Assembly: GCA_019722365.1 (NCBI GenBank)
Contig: JADFUC010001231.1
Location: 537,545-601,544 of the forward strand
Reading direction: 5' to 3'
Source: Lithospermum erythrorhizon
Taxonomy: Eukaryota > Streptophyta > Magnoliopsida > Boraginales > Boraginaceae
Length of the DNA stretch: 64,000 nucleotides
The position numbers and the translations under genes are program-made. This document shows positions 1 to 11,452 of this stretch, in pieces. The notes under the pieces were generated by a model. The model saw nothing but the letters and a program-made list of their open reading frames with translations. It did no database searches and had not been told where the DNA came from. The first letter of the stretch is position 1. Each line of letters opens with the position of its first letter.

Positions 1-936
1 AAATCTTCAAGATTTAGTATTTGACAATTATCTTCGAGTATAGAAAGAGTATTAGTGTTGTCAAATTCTAATCACTTCATGACGTTTATCATCGCTTTCA
101 ACACCTTGAAATTTATCACTATATATTACTAGGATTGTTTGTTCGAGATTTATACATTGAAATGTTCTAGACTCATAAATATATTTAATGATTAAGATAT
201 TATATCATAGATTATATATATGTAAAATCTATCACGGTGATTCAACGAATCTTATTTATAAATAAAAAGGGCAATTAATGGATCAAAATACTTATAGCGC
301 ATCCTATTATATTAAGTCACTTTTATTAATAAATTGCCTTCAAAACAAGTCACTAATTTTATTAATACAAAGCCTTATATATTTGGCTTCAGATCATTAT
401 TTATTAATAATACATGTCAATCGAGACAAAAGAAAATTATTGTCACCAATTGCAAATTGAATGTTTGAGCAAGTGTTTATTGAATAACAAAATAATAATA
501 GTAGAATAGAGGAGATGATACTTTTAATACTGCGTATCTTATTAAATTTATTAATTTATCAATCACTCAATAAATTGTTCAATACAAAACATATTTACAC
601 TATTACTTTATTCAAGTTCACAACCTAAAATACCTTATTAATCATTTTCCGATTTCACTAAACTAAATACGGAGATGATGTATACTTACGATCTCATCGT
701 TGCCTTTCTTTTAAGAAAACAACATAATATTTCCATATGAGGGAAATACTTTATAGTCTTCCCAAACAACAACAAAAAGAAATTCCACCAAGACTTTTTC
801 CTCACCTACATCATACATGTTCTTCCATTTTTCCATAATAATTTTTATCAAATATATATAACTATATGTCTTTATATTATTAATTATATTCAACAAAATG
901 ACTTTGATCAATCATTTACTCATCTTTTGAAGCAGC
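1..936. other. AT-rich intergenic flank
   Basis: No coding region is supported. The short open frames here have no recognisable protein content. The sequence is plain AT-rich plant intergenic DNA, and its right end probably holds the promoter and leader of the RING-H2 gene that follows. Confidence 0.5.
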
Positions 937-964
937 TTTCATCAATTCTTTGGCCTTGATTATT
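900..964 (+). other. Possible 5' leader exon end of the RHF2A-like gene
   Basis: A GTAAGT donor begins at 965, and the coding exon starts directly after an acceptor (TTTTGTACAG, ending at 1736). A non-coding first exon ending at 964, joined across an intron of about 770 bp, is the simplest reading. The transcription start is not visible. This is inference from splice signals only. Confidence 0.35.
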
Positions 965-986
965 GTAAGTCTCATCAACTTATATA

Positions 987-1312
987 TTAAATATTTAATT
1001 ATTTCAGTAATCCACTGTTACTGTTGATATTCTTTTGATTTTTGTAATGAATTATGTTTTTTATGAAATGGCCATTATTAAAGTTTTATGTAAAGTAAGC
1101 CTGATCAATTTTTTTCATCTGGGTATATCTTAAATATTCAGTTATTTCAGTATTTCATTTTTAGTGTTAATATTTTTTTTTTGATTTTTGCAATGAATTA
1201 TGTTTTTGTGAATTGGGCATCATTAAAGTTTTAATCTTGATAAAGTAAAGTAGGTCTGATCAATTATCTGGGTATATCTTAAATATTCAGTTATTTCAGT
1301 ATTTCACTTATG
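987..1312 (+). repeat. Tandem duplication, about 145-bp units, in leader intron
   Basis: A unit beginning TTAAATATT and containing TGAATTATGTTTTT and TGATCAATT starts at 987, again at 1130, and a third time partially at 1279. The copies differ by small indels. It lies inside the inferred leader intron of the RING-H2 gene. Confidence 0.65.
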
Positions 1313-1736
1313 TTTGAAGAAAGTTTCAATTTCTGGTTTGGTTGGTGGGATTTTAATCTAAGATGATGTGAGAATTTGGTTTTTTTGTACTTTATTTTAC
1401 TATCATAATTGTGACATTTTAGACTTTGGTAGTGTTAGTTTAGAGTTCTTGAAGTTTAGTAGTATTGTAACATGTGATTTTGATGCTATTTGGATTTTAT
1501 TTCATTTTTTAAGGAGTGATCTATCATTAATTGAATTGGTATGTGGAGAAGGAGTGTTGTTCATTTTGAAACCTGTCATTGTTTATTTGTGTATGACTTG
1601 CTATTGTTTTTTTCACAGTGATAGTAAATTATTTTGTTTAGAAAATAGAATTGAGTAATGCATTTGAAAGTATTTGGGTTGTTGATCTCTTTATTTGATG
1701 TGGGGGATCCGCAATAAAGACTGAAATTTTGTACAG

Positions 1737-4289
1737 ATGGAAGAGCCAACGATGTCTGAGACACGCTTGACATCAGCTGCTGCCTTCGTTGAGGGTGGAG
1801 TCCAAGATGCCTGTGATGATAGTTGCAGTATATGCCTTGAGGAATTCTGTGAAAGTGATCCTGCAACAGTCTGTATTCTGACAGTGATGCATTTCTAGGT
1901 ATAGTGGTTCAAATAGCATATTGACACAGTGATTGTTTATATGGAATTGTAGGTGACTGGTTGCAAGCATGAGTATCATCTGCAGTGCATTCTCGAATGG
2001 TATGCTATCGAATAGTTATTGATTTTTCTTTTGCTGCCGTTAATCAAAGAAATTATTGGGTTGTTATATCCAAGCTTTTATTGCAAATGGAAAATTTCTA
2101 TAAAAGATGTACTTTATCGTCAATTAGATTTATAGCATAATAATAGGATTTTTTTAGAGCTCTTGCTGCCTGAGCTACGTATAAAAATTATGACCTAGCA
2201 GCATAGTGAAATGCTGACATTTTCTAGGGTAGTTTTAATTTTCCTAGTGTTTGGAATATTGGTCAAGGATTAGAATGTCAGCAGACTCATTATTTTTTCA
2301 CAAGAAAAAGAAATAGGCAAATTTTTTATGTTAATTTTACATTCATCTAATTTGGCTTTCATAACCAGAAATTGGTTCTTTGGATTCAGTTTTTCATCCT
2401 TACCTCTTGATATTTAGTAGGAAGTTGTTACGAAGTTGTGTACAACCTAACCAGCTACTTTTCCTTTGTAGGTGCCAGCGAAGCTCCCAATGCCCAATGT
2501 GTTTGCAACCTATTAGCCTGAAGGACCCTAGCAGGTTCCTGCCCAAATGTTCTTTAGCTAATGAACTACTCTGGTGTCTTTTAATGAGTTGATTTACATG
2601 TTTCTTCTTTCTACAGCCAGGAGTTACTTGATGCTATAGAGCATGAGAGAAACATGAGGATCAATCAACCTAGAAGCACAGCAATATTTCATCATCCAAC
2701 CTTGGGAGATTTTGAACTACAGCATGTACATAGCTTCAGCTTATTTTATAAAGATCTTAGTTCCAATCCAATTTGAAGTATTGTCTGTACTTAATGGGTA
2801 GCTTGTTGCACTTGTGCTGCAGTTACCAGTTAATGCAACCGATTCTGAGCTTGAGGAGAGAATTATTCAGCATTTAGCAGCAGCTGCTGCCATGGGGGGG
2901 ACACGCCATCTTGTGAGGAGAGAGGGTCAGCGAGGTAGACCATCGTCTCAAGGGCGTCATTTTCTGGTGTTTTCAAACCATCCTAGTGCAACTTCCTCTG
3001 CTGCCGTTTCTCCTCCAGAACAAAGAAGTGGAGGTGGACCTGCCCCTCCAGTTATATTAGGTGGCTCGGATTTTCCACTTGTTACAGCTGGAGAAGATAC
3101 CGGTCAAATGATAACGCCACAAACACCTGTCCAAGCTAATCAGTTTGAGGCATCTGCATTGGGATCAAGCAGTGATTCTAGATCACATGGCACACCAAGC
3201 AGCAGGTTTTACTATTGAACATCATAATCATCCGTTATAATTTGTCTGAATCTCTTTGTATATTGAGAGATGTCTTTGTCTGGAGATTTCTGTGATGTTT
3301 TCGTCAAGCTTTCTTAAAATTTTCTCTCCACTCTTCTTTGCTATACGATGCCTCCGTCTCTGGCAGTGATAGGAAGATGTGCTATCAAAAGACGTATCAT
3401 TTACCCTAATTGCTGCATGGCAATGATTGAAATGGCACTCCACTTATGGTGTATAAGTTGATGAAAAATAACAAAGGAGGGGAGTGCCATAATCAAGAAA
3501 TGGAGTGTGAAAATCATTGCCCATTGGTAACTAGTGAGTAATGACGCGAAGAAGCATTCTTTCTCAAACTTTGCTTGGTACAACATAATTAATGAAAACG
3601 ATAGACTAACTTTTCCTAATTGATATATTGCCATACTGTTATATCAGCTAATTGTCGTCAGAGTTCGTTTATCAAAAAATAATTGTCATCGAGTTCCATC
3701 ACAGGGTGGCTTTAAACATCTCTGGTTCGTCTTGTCCTGCTTAATGTGTTAACTGTTCTCTGTAGGAGGTCTCCAACTCGATCTTCCCCTAGTAGTCAAG
3801 ACAGTGTTGGAACATCTGATCTTCAGTCACTTTCAGAGTCCTTAAAAACTCGTTTTAGTGCAATGTCAACAAGGTAACTTTTGCAGTTTCTGATTTGATT
3901 CTATTTGCTCGTCCTACTGATACAAGGGCTGATCATTTGTTATTGTCAATCGATATAAAAGATACAAGGAATCAATAACCAAGAGCACGAGAGGTTGGAG
4001 AGAGAGATTGTTTGCACGCAACACGTCTACGCCAGAATCTAGAGTGCAAGTTAGAAGAGAGGCCGATGCTGGCGCTGCAACTATAGCAAACATGATGGAG
4101 CGCCTTGGAACTGCGGAAGATAATAGGACAAGTATGGCTCCGGAAACAGATATCAGCTCGGTTGGTAGCTCGCCTCCATCACTCACGGATCAGCATAGTG
4201 CAGCGAGCATATGCGGGGATCAATATCATCGCTCCTCTACCGATGAAAATCCTCAACCTCCTTGTACTGCCAGTTCTGCTTCCAGTTGA
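1737..4289 (+). CDS. RHF2A: RHF2A-like RING-H2 E3 ubiquitin-protein ligase
   Basis: Seven coding exons (1737-1868, 1953-1999, 2472-2534, 2617-2725, 2823-3205, 3766-3873, 3962-4289) join into 389 residues without a stop; Arabidopsis RHF2A is of similar length. The RING-H2 finger is complete: Cys30, Cys33, Cys48, His50, His53, Cys56, Cys67 and Cys70, with Trp60 at the E2-contact position. It is followed by the family blocks SQELLDAIEHERN and HPTLGDFELQH. A long Ser/Thr/Pro-rich disordered tail contains SLSESLKTRFSAMSTRYKES, typical of RHF2A. The family transfers ubiquitin to substrates; Arabidopsis RHF1A/RHF2A act with the cell cycle in gametophyte development. The start is the first in-frame ATG, directly at an exon edge. 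The first coding intron has an unusual GTCTGT donor. Retaining the 3206-3765 intron would truncate the protein soon after position 3205. Confidence 0.93.
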
Positions 4290-4547
4290 GTAAATGCCAT
4301 AGCATTGACAGTAACATTTTCTCTTTAATTCTGGTAAAGGATACCTGTTAATATCATGCGATGAGGTCGGACAGAAATAGTATGGCTGCAAATTGATATA
4401 TTATGCAAAACATTATGTATTGGTCATGGTTTAAAAATTTCGTTTTCTTATATAGTTTTGAAATAATAAAAATAAGAAATGTTTCGGAAACACTACAGAA
4501 ACATTTAAGAAATGATATAAAATGTTAAAAACTTAAGATAAGTTATA

Positions 4548-4803
4548 CTCCCTCCATTTTTTTAGTCATCACTTTAATCATTTATACATGGATTAAGGAA
4601 AGAAAAAAGTAATCAAAAAATATATTGAAAATGTAGAATGACAATTAATTGAAATTATATTATCGATCAAGTTGTTAATTTAAATTGAAAAGTAGTAAAA
4701 AGTATATTGAAAATGTATAATTATAATTTATTATATTGAATGATAACTATTTTAAAACAAATATTTTAGACTAAAACGACAACTAGAAAAAACGAAAAAA
4801 TTA
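4548..4803. mobile_element. Stowaway-like MITE, diverged
   Basis: The left end reads CTCCCTCCATTTTTTTAG after a TA. The right end is a diverged reverse complement (AACTAGAAAAAACG). The interior is AT-rich with no coding content. The size of about 256 bp and the CTCCCTCC terminus suit Stowaway (Tc1/mariner-derived) MITEs; the right TIR is weak. Confidence 0.45.
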
Positions 4804-5719
4804 TTAAGAGAGTTTGCTAACCTTGGTTAAAATATAGTGTTAGTTGCAAAAATGACTGCTAAAATTGTGAACACGCTCGGGACGGGCCTGTAGTCCATTA
4901 ACGAATCGGCCGGTCCGTTAAGGAAATACTGGGCCCCTGCTCGTTCGAGGCTCGTGGTATCATGGGCCGACGCACCGCTTGATTTAAACAAAGAGATCCC
5001 GCTTACATCTATTATAATATTTTTTCGCTTAAATCCGCATTTATGCCGCAGATTTAATCTGTGATACCGCTTTGAACCTTAAAATTTGGTTAAAATTGAA
5101 CAAATAACATTTCTAAATTTAACAACTTTTTATTACTACTTCAAATAAATAGCTTAAGATATATAGGTCTTTTTTCTGAACCATTCATACTGCATAAATG
5201 GACAACGAATACAATACAATGATTATTGCCTCAAATTCTTTCAGTGATGAAACCTGTAAAGTTACAAAGTCACCAACTAAGCAGGCTTTGCGACTATCAA
5301 ACAATTCAAAGCCACCCATCCGTGAAGTATACATGGTGTGTTTCGTCACCATCCTCGAACCTTCCATTTTCGACATTTTCACGTCATACACCATCATCAG
5401 CCTAGCCTTACAATCAATTTAAAAAAAGTTGACACCTTCGAACAAAGGCGGAAGGTAGCCTGATTTTTTCGGCGTTTGGATCTATGATAATCTTGAAGAC
5501 CCTCAGACAGACTCGCGAATTTCTTCTCTTGGAGGCATAGTAAATATTAAGTTGATACTTATGATTTGTGAACTTGTGAATTGTGATTATTAAATACGAA
5601 AAGATGATCTATTTATAGATCAAGAAAATATTTCTACATTTTTGATACAAACTAAGATAATCTTTTAAAACGAAACGTACCCTGCAATTCATAACGGATT
5701 GTTAACGGCCATCGAACCT

Positions 5720-5960
5720 ACACGTGGTACCGCTTGGATGGAGCGCACGCGAATGTTCAATGGCTACTTTATATGAAATTTTATGATCAGACGCGTACCG
5801 CTTCGATCAAACCATTCACGCTAGTTTCCAACGGCTACTTTTTATGAAATTGTATGATCACCCGGTACGCTTTGATTGAGACTCGCAACTGCTTATTCCA
5901 AACGGATATAATTATACCTAAAGTGGTACCATTTCATCTAAACGGTACCATGTTCGTCAT
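5720..5960. repeat. Left array of GGTACC-cored motifs
   Basis: Near-copies of CGTGGTACCGCTT occur around 5727, 5790 (CGTACCGCTT), 5858 (CGGTACGCTT), 5922 (GTGGTACCATTT) and 5943 (ACGGTACCATG). The spacing is about 20-70 bp. This looks like a subterminal transposase-binding array of the hAT remnant to its right. Confidence 0.6.
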
Positions 5961-6248
5961 CGCAATACCATCCTTCATTTCTCAACCACAACGAAGCAGC
6001 TCTATAAAGCGGGGGCAACGATCCCTTCATTTCTCACAACTCACAATCATTGTTAAGCAATCTCAAAGTAACAACAATCACTTTCTAAGCAATTACGTAT
6101 TCATTACTTGTTTGGTTTTAAAGTCTATGATTCTTTTTTTTCAAGTTGTGGGCTTCGTTTGCTAATCAACAATCTTTCCTTGCTCCATCTCCGGTTCGAT
6201 ATTATCTATCAACTTTTATAAATTATGATATTTTTTCTTCTAAATTAA

Positions 6249-8110
6249 TGGCATCAAAACGTAATCTTGGTAAAAATGTTCAAAGTGATAGTGCTAGTAT
6301 GTCTAATGATTATGTTAATTTAGAGGATGATAATCGTATGGATGAACTACTCAGTTATTAACTCTCAATCTAGTGCTACGGATACTACTAATGAAAGGAA
6401 AAACTTCATGGATTTGGAAATATTTTCATGGAGACCGTGAAAAGCAAACGACAACTTGTTTAAAATTATAAAGAGTACTCTATCATGGAAACGGGTAGGT
6501 GTGGAACCGGTCATTCATGTAGACACTTAAAATTGGCAAGATCACTAAAGATAGCAAAGTGGGGAGGGTGGTGCACAGAACTATTGATACCCAAACCGCA
6601 AAAACTTTTTTTTAATTAGTATTTTGGCTTATAGGATTGAAACTTAACTTTGTAATTCGTATTTCTTGCCTTTTAATCATTGTGATGGATGACATTTCAC
6701 TAAATGGATTCAAAATGTCGTTAATCCCGAGCAATACGTATCCCCCGTAATACTTTACGAAGCTATGCTTTTAAATATTTTAAAAATGAAAGAGATCTTC
6801 TAGGTAAAACTCTTATGAATTTGCCTTATAAAATGTGTTTGACTAGTGATATTGGTGTCTTTTTGGATTTTGATATAATGTGTAACATGCTACTGATTGA
6901 TCAAGATTGGTCTTACAAAGGAGAATTATATTTTAGATCGATTGTTAAACATAACAATATTCAAATTTCGGAATGTATACTCATATGTGTCAATGATTAC
7001 AAATGTTTGAATATGATTACTCTAATTTCATTCGAGCACGCGTCCGCTACCGCTTCAATTGAAAATTAAAGATGCCTATTAAATGTGATTTTAGTGAACT
7101 TTTTCATGTTAGATGTTTGTCAAGTCCTTCAATTAGTCATAAAAATGGAATAAAAGTTGTTTGAGATGAGTTTATTTTACCAATTGCAAGGCCGTTAATT
7201 TTGTTGTTAATGACTCGGTGCTAAGACATGAATATAAAATTTGATCGAGGCTTCCCAAAGAAGTTTAAAAAATGAATTTTGGATTATGATACTAGATGGA
7301 ACTCGACTTACGATCTATTTCAGCCTGCATATATGTATATGATGTAAATCACAATATTTTATGAGATTTATGTTCCGATTGGTGAATATTATGTTCCACG
7401 CATACAATAATCGAAATATCAAGTATGAATTCTGTTTAAGTTTCTAGAGCCACTTAGATATACTAAAGTTTTTTCTAACTCAATATGAACCAAATATTCA
7501 TCTGTTTTATAATGTGCCGTTAATCTTTCCATTTATTTGACTAAACATGTAGATGGTTACGTTTGTTAAAGATATGGTTCCTAATATGGAAGATAAGTTT
7601 TAAATATTTTCATCCTATACCACATGCATATGCAATTGGTATAATCTTGATCCAATGCTAAATTAAGTCATTTTAATTTCTATGTGAAATCAGATATGAA
7701 GCTTAGTACCTTTAATCACGAACTAAAGTGTTTTGATGCTCAGAAATGGAAAGATGAAATTGAAACTTATATGTATAACATGTATAAAGAAATAACAATC
7801 ATGTACGGGATGGGGTGTAAAGGCCAAGACCCTCAAATAGTATACAAACTTTTAAAGTGCCCCGCTGAGTTAATATACGACGCCAACATGATCATCTTAG
7901 AAACGCTTTTACAATTAATCCAATCGCTTCCACAAGACACTCAAAGAGTTAACTCAATATTTAACTACTAACTTTGAATTGAAGTCAATATAATTTTAAA
8001 AATCCTTTGATATACTAAAATGGCGGGCGAGTAAGGAAGCCTTGTTTCCCAGATTGCCTAAGATGGCGAAAGAAATATTGTCTATACCCCATGTCTGGCT
8101 GCCAGTGAAT
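6249..8110 (+). pseudogene. hAT-family transposase remnant
   Basis: Translating across frameshifts gives hAT landmarks in order. A BED-finger-like block (TSWIWKYFHGD... then CGTGHSCRHLK) lies around 6390-6550. The catalytic-domain start (LPYKMCLTSDI) lies near 6820. The DTRWNSTYDLF block is near 7290-7310. A C-terminal dimerisation block (LFPRLPKMAKEILSIP) is near 8050-8100. Many stops and frameshifts separate them. It would once have encoded a RICESLEEPER/DAYSLEEPER-type transposase; none of the fragments is long enough to work. Confidence 0.75.
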
Positions 8111-8539
8111 CCGCTTAAGACGCATGTAAGCCTACAATACACTCAAAGAAGTTCAAGACTCTACAAGCTCGGCAATCAAGTATGCGCACAGACAAGGATC
8201 GACCTCGGCCGAGCATAAGGACGCAAGATAAAGACTCTATCATGGAACGAAGGAAAAGATAAGTTCGACGATCTTAGTGACATCGTAGGAAGAAATTGAG
8301 AAGACGAAGAGAGCAAACACAATAGACAATGAAAAGACTCGACAAAGAAGAACTGGCATGAATTAGCGATGATGATTAGATTTGTATAGTTTGTATAATT
8401 TGATCAAGGAACTCATGTAAACTATCGCCCATGAATATAAACTGTGAACGGCTTAATAATAAAATATCTATTTTGTTTCAATTTGACAAGTGTATATATT
8501 TTTTAATACCTCTAAATGTCATTAAAACGTCATACCACC

Positions 8540-8765
8540 TCATCATAAACGGTACCACGCTTTACCTAAACGTGGTACCGTTATTATCTCACGGTACCAC
8601 GCTTAAGCCAATAAAATGACTTCTACTCTCTGGAAGTTAAACGTCCCACCGTTCAAATTCAACGGCCCACCGTTTGGTATTGTAACGTGGTACCGCTAAA
8701 GCATACTCCAGATCACGGCCAATACGCACAAACTTTCGTGAAACGTGGTACCGCTTGAACCAAAC
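8540..8765. repeat. Right array of GGTACC-cored motifs
   Basis: Copies of the same motif as at 5.7-5.95 kb occur around 8549, 8569, 8591, 8683 and 8744, now in both orientations (ACGGTACCACGCTT and CGTGGTACCGCTT). Together with the left array they bracket the hAT remnant. One further copy lies at about 10793. Confidence 0.6.
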
Positions 8766-8952
8766 AGCATTTCACGCTTATATCGATAAGGGTTTGAAAA
8801 GGCGCGATTTTTGAACTTCATCTCATAACTCCATAATTTTTAGCTTTCCAACCAAAATTAACCTACCCTCATCAATCCATCACATCAACCCATAAACTTC
8901 TTCTAAGTGTTCTATTTACTAATCTATTGTTGATTTACACTTCAATTTCAAA

Positions 8953-10640
8953 ATGACACCAAAAAAAAAAAAAAAAAGGGGCAACCATCCACACAAGGCC
9001 AAGAGGAGGCACAAGGACAATGACGATCTAATAGGCTGTATTAAACCATACGAAGAAGCAATAACCACAATACGTAACAACAACACGGCTAAGTCGGAAG
9101 CTGCTCTATGAAATGGAAGTTGATTTCGAAAGTGGAGGCACAAATACAAGACAAGGAATGTACTTCGATGAAAGCGAGGATCAACAATTCACGAGTAATC
9201 TCTATTCCAATATTTAGATGTCGCCAAATTAAGTGAAATTTGTAAGTTTAGTCGGTGGAATGATATCCGATATGTGAGTTCACCCTATGTTTATAGGCAA
9301 TGGATTTCAGGGCGCTCTGAATCTAGATGGTGATACTATGATAGGAATTTACGTTTAATGTCAATGGTGTATAAGGGATGATAACCGAGGAGTATTCGGT
9401 ATGAATTTTTATGACTGTGCAATAGAATGACGACGAAAGCTGTAACAGGATTATCCGACTGTGGGGGGTGGTACGAGAATTGGCCCATAAAACAAGAAGA
9501 ACGCTGCTTAAGATTCTAAACAATAATCGTGAGAGCCTCAATCCCAAGTTAGTTTATACGCATAATTTAAATTGTATGTGGGAAGCTTTATGTCAAGGCA
9601 TTCTAAAGGATTTTGTTTCCCACTACTAGTCAAGCACATAACTTAGCACACAATACAAATATCCCTATTTGGGGCGCCTGAATGATACTTCAAGGTTAAC
9701 TACCTCATATTATCTTAGAACACATATTTTACCATAAAAATAAGGCTCCACAATATGGCATGATCTTATTCCATTTGTCAGTGAATGTAAAAAAATATCC
9801 TGCTTTTTAATGTCGTAAGCGTGAGGTTAATAAGGGTTCGATGTTAGAAAAGCCTCAATTGGGCTAAATTTGGAAGTTTTTTGTGGGGAGAGCGCTAAGG
9901 CTCTAAGTGAGAGATTTAGAACAATTTGAGGAGGTTAGGCACGAGGTTTTGGAATTTCAATGGATGCAGAAATTTCGAAGGCGCCTCCAATAGGGTGGGT
10001 CAAAGCGCGGGCGAGGCCAGGAGGAGATCTTTATCCATTTCTCAAATTGAGGCATCCACTGTAACAACCGGTAGGGCCGGATGTTGAAACCATGGAGTCC
10101 TTAGTTGATACTTTGAAGAAATTTCTTAAGGAGAACATATCAAAGAACGAGGTGAACTCGACGTAAGACGGAGATAACTGGTCAAGGCAAAGGATGTCGG
10201 CGCGACGTAAGGATCGAGGAGAGTGATGTCGAATCCATACGATCGCCGATTTGGTGGTCTAAGGGGCGGGATGTCCCGGCGATTTAGAGGATCGCACAAC
10301 ATTTTCACCGGAGCGAGGATGTTGAACGAAGGCGACGCCACGATCCATATGGGGCGGTATGTCCCGGGTGATTCAGAGGATCGCACAACATTTTCCCCAA
10401 GCTCCTAGCGAGACTCCCAATGATGCCCCACCTCCTCCACCGGGCCCTCTTCATGATGCCCCGACCTTGATCAAGAAGAAGACGCAGTTAAATACACGAG
10501 TGAATGTGTTTATATATTCAAGGCGTATGATGTTATGGTGTTCAAGTTTGAACAATGTTTATTTTACGCATTTCGAGTTATTCGAACGATTTACATTTCA
10601 CAAGCATGTCAACTTCGTTGGTTTTAAAGCTTTTTAGATT
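8953..10640 (+). pseudogene. Unidentified degraded coding-like stretch
   Basis: An ATG at 8953 opens a lysine-rich frame (MTPKKKKK over a poly-A run), followed across frameshifts by readable stretches such as YVSSPYVYRQWISGRSESRW. Further right an arginine/glycine-rich open frame begins at 10223 and a proline-rich piece (PPPPPGP) lies near 10430. The order suggests an old transposon gene product, but I do not recognise the family. It lies between the hAT remnant and the last GGTACC motif. Confidence 0.3.
10264..10396 (+). repeat. Direct repeat, two copies about 88 bp apart
   Basis: A stretch of about 46 bp starting GGGCGG and containing ATGTCCCGG and GAGGATCGCACAACATTTT occurs at 10264-10310 and again at 10351-10396 with few differences. 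It lies inside the unidentified coding-like stretch. Confidence 0.75.
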
Positions 10641-11452
10641 ATTATCATATTTAGTTTGAACAATGTTTATGTTACTAGTGTCACTTATTAACTATGTTTG
10701 TCGTGACGCTTTAATATGTTATTTCTCAATTGTTTAATGTGTTTAATATGTCAGGAATGTCATGGAATCGCGGACCTGACTATGCACTTTCCCGCTATAA
10801 ACACGTACCGCTTGGACGGAATCCATACTCAACGCTATAACGTAAAATTTCATTAATTCTGCAGAAGAACGCTGGCACCTTTCATACCACATTGGGCTAT
10901 CGTGACAAAGAATACCGCTATACGAAAGCCAGCATCACATTAATTGTGCCTGACCTACGACCGAATATCCACCGAATATCGCGACTAATCCTGCTGCGCC
11001 CAATCCTGGCCCCAATCCGATTCACTAGTTAACGAATCGGGCCCATTCGTGGCCTAGTGGCCCGGATCGAATTAAACCGTAGGCCGAAGCCCCGAACGCC
11101 CACCGAGGCCCGGTTCGATTGCCGCCCCAGGTTAGAGTTCAACTCCAAAGCCCATTTCAAATCTCTACTCAATTAGATTGTTTCATTTTAACAAGCCCAT
11201 TAGTTGAAATGGGGACTGATTTTTGCCAGTTATGTAGCCCAGTCCAATTTTCATAGCTTCTTTTCGTAAATTATTGAAATATCATAATTTATCAATAATA
11301 ATGGTATGCACCAACAGGGCTAATCGTGCTTACAAAATTTTTATAAGCAGTCGAGCCTTGAACACTTGATTTTCTTAAAATTGATTGCATTATAAACAAG
11401 GGCTAATCCGGTGTGGCCATAACAACAATAGCACCTACAACTTCTTCATATT

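Larger units (their letters stand above)
4860..11150. mobile_element. Composite of decayed DNA-transposon sequence
   Basis: This block is more CpG-rich than its flanks and separates the RING-H2 and P450 genes. It opens and closes with GC-rich sequence sharing TTAACGAATCGG (near 4899 and 11031) in the same orientation. Inside are an hAT transposase remnant (6.25-8.1 kb), GGTACC motif arrays and an unidentified protein-like stretch (8.94-10.64 kb). The outer borders are judged from base composition and this shared motif, not from a clear TIR, so it may be several insertions. Confidence 0.5.

Noticed and set aside
1576..1979. Minus-strand open frames over the RING-H2 gene
   Set aside because: They overlap a well-supported plus-strand coding exon and have no protein-like features.
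5185..5422. Facing open frames of 70 and 74 codons
   Set aside because: They are complementary shadows of each other with no domain; neither has neighbouring splice sites or homologous context.
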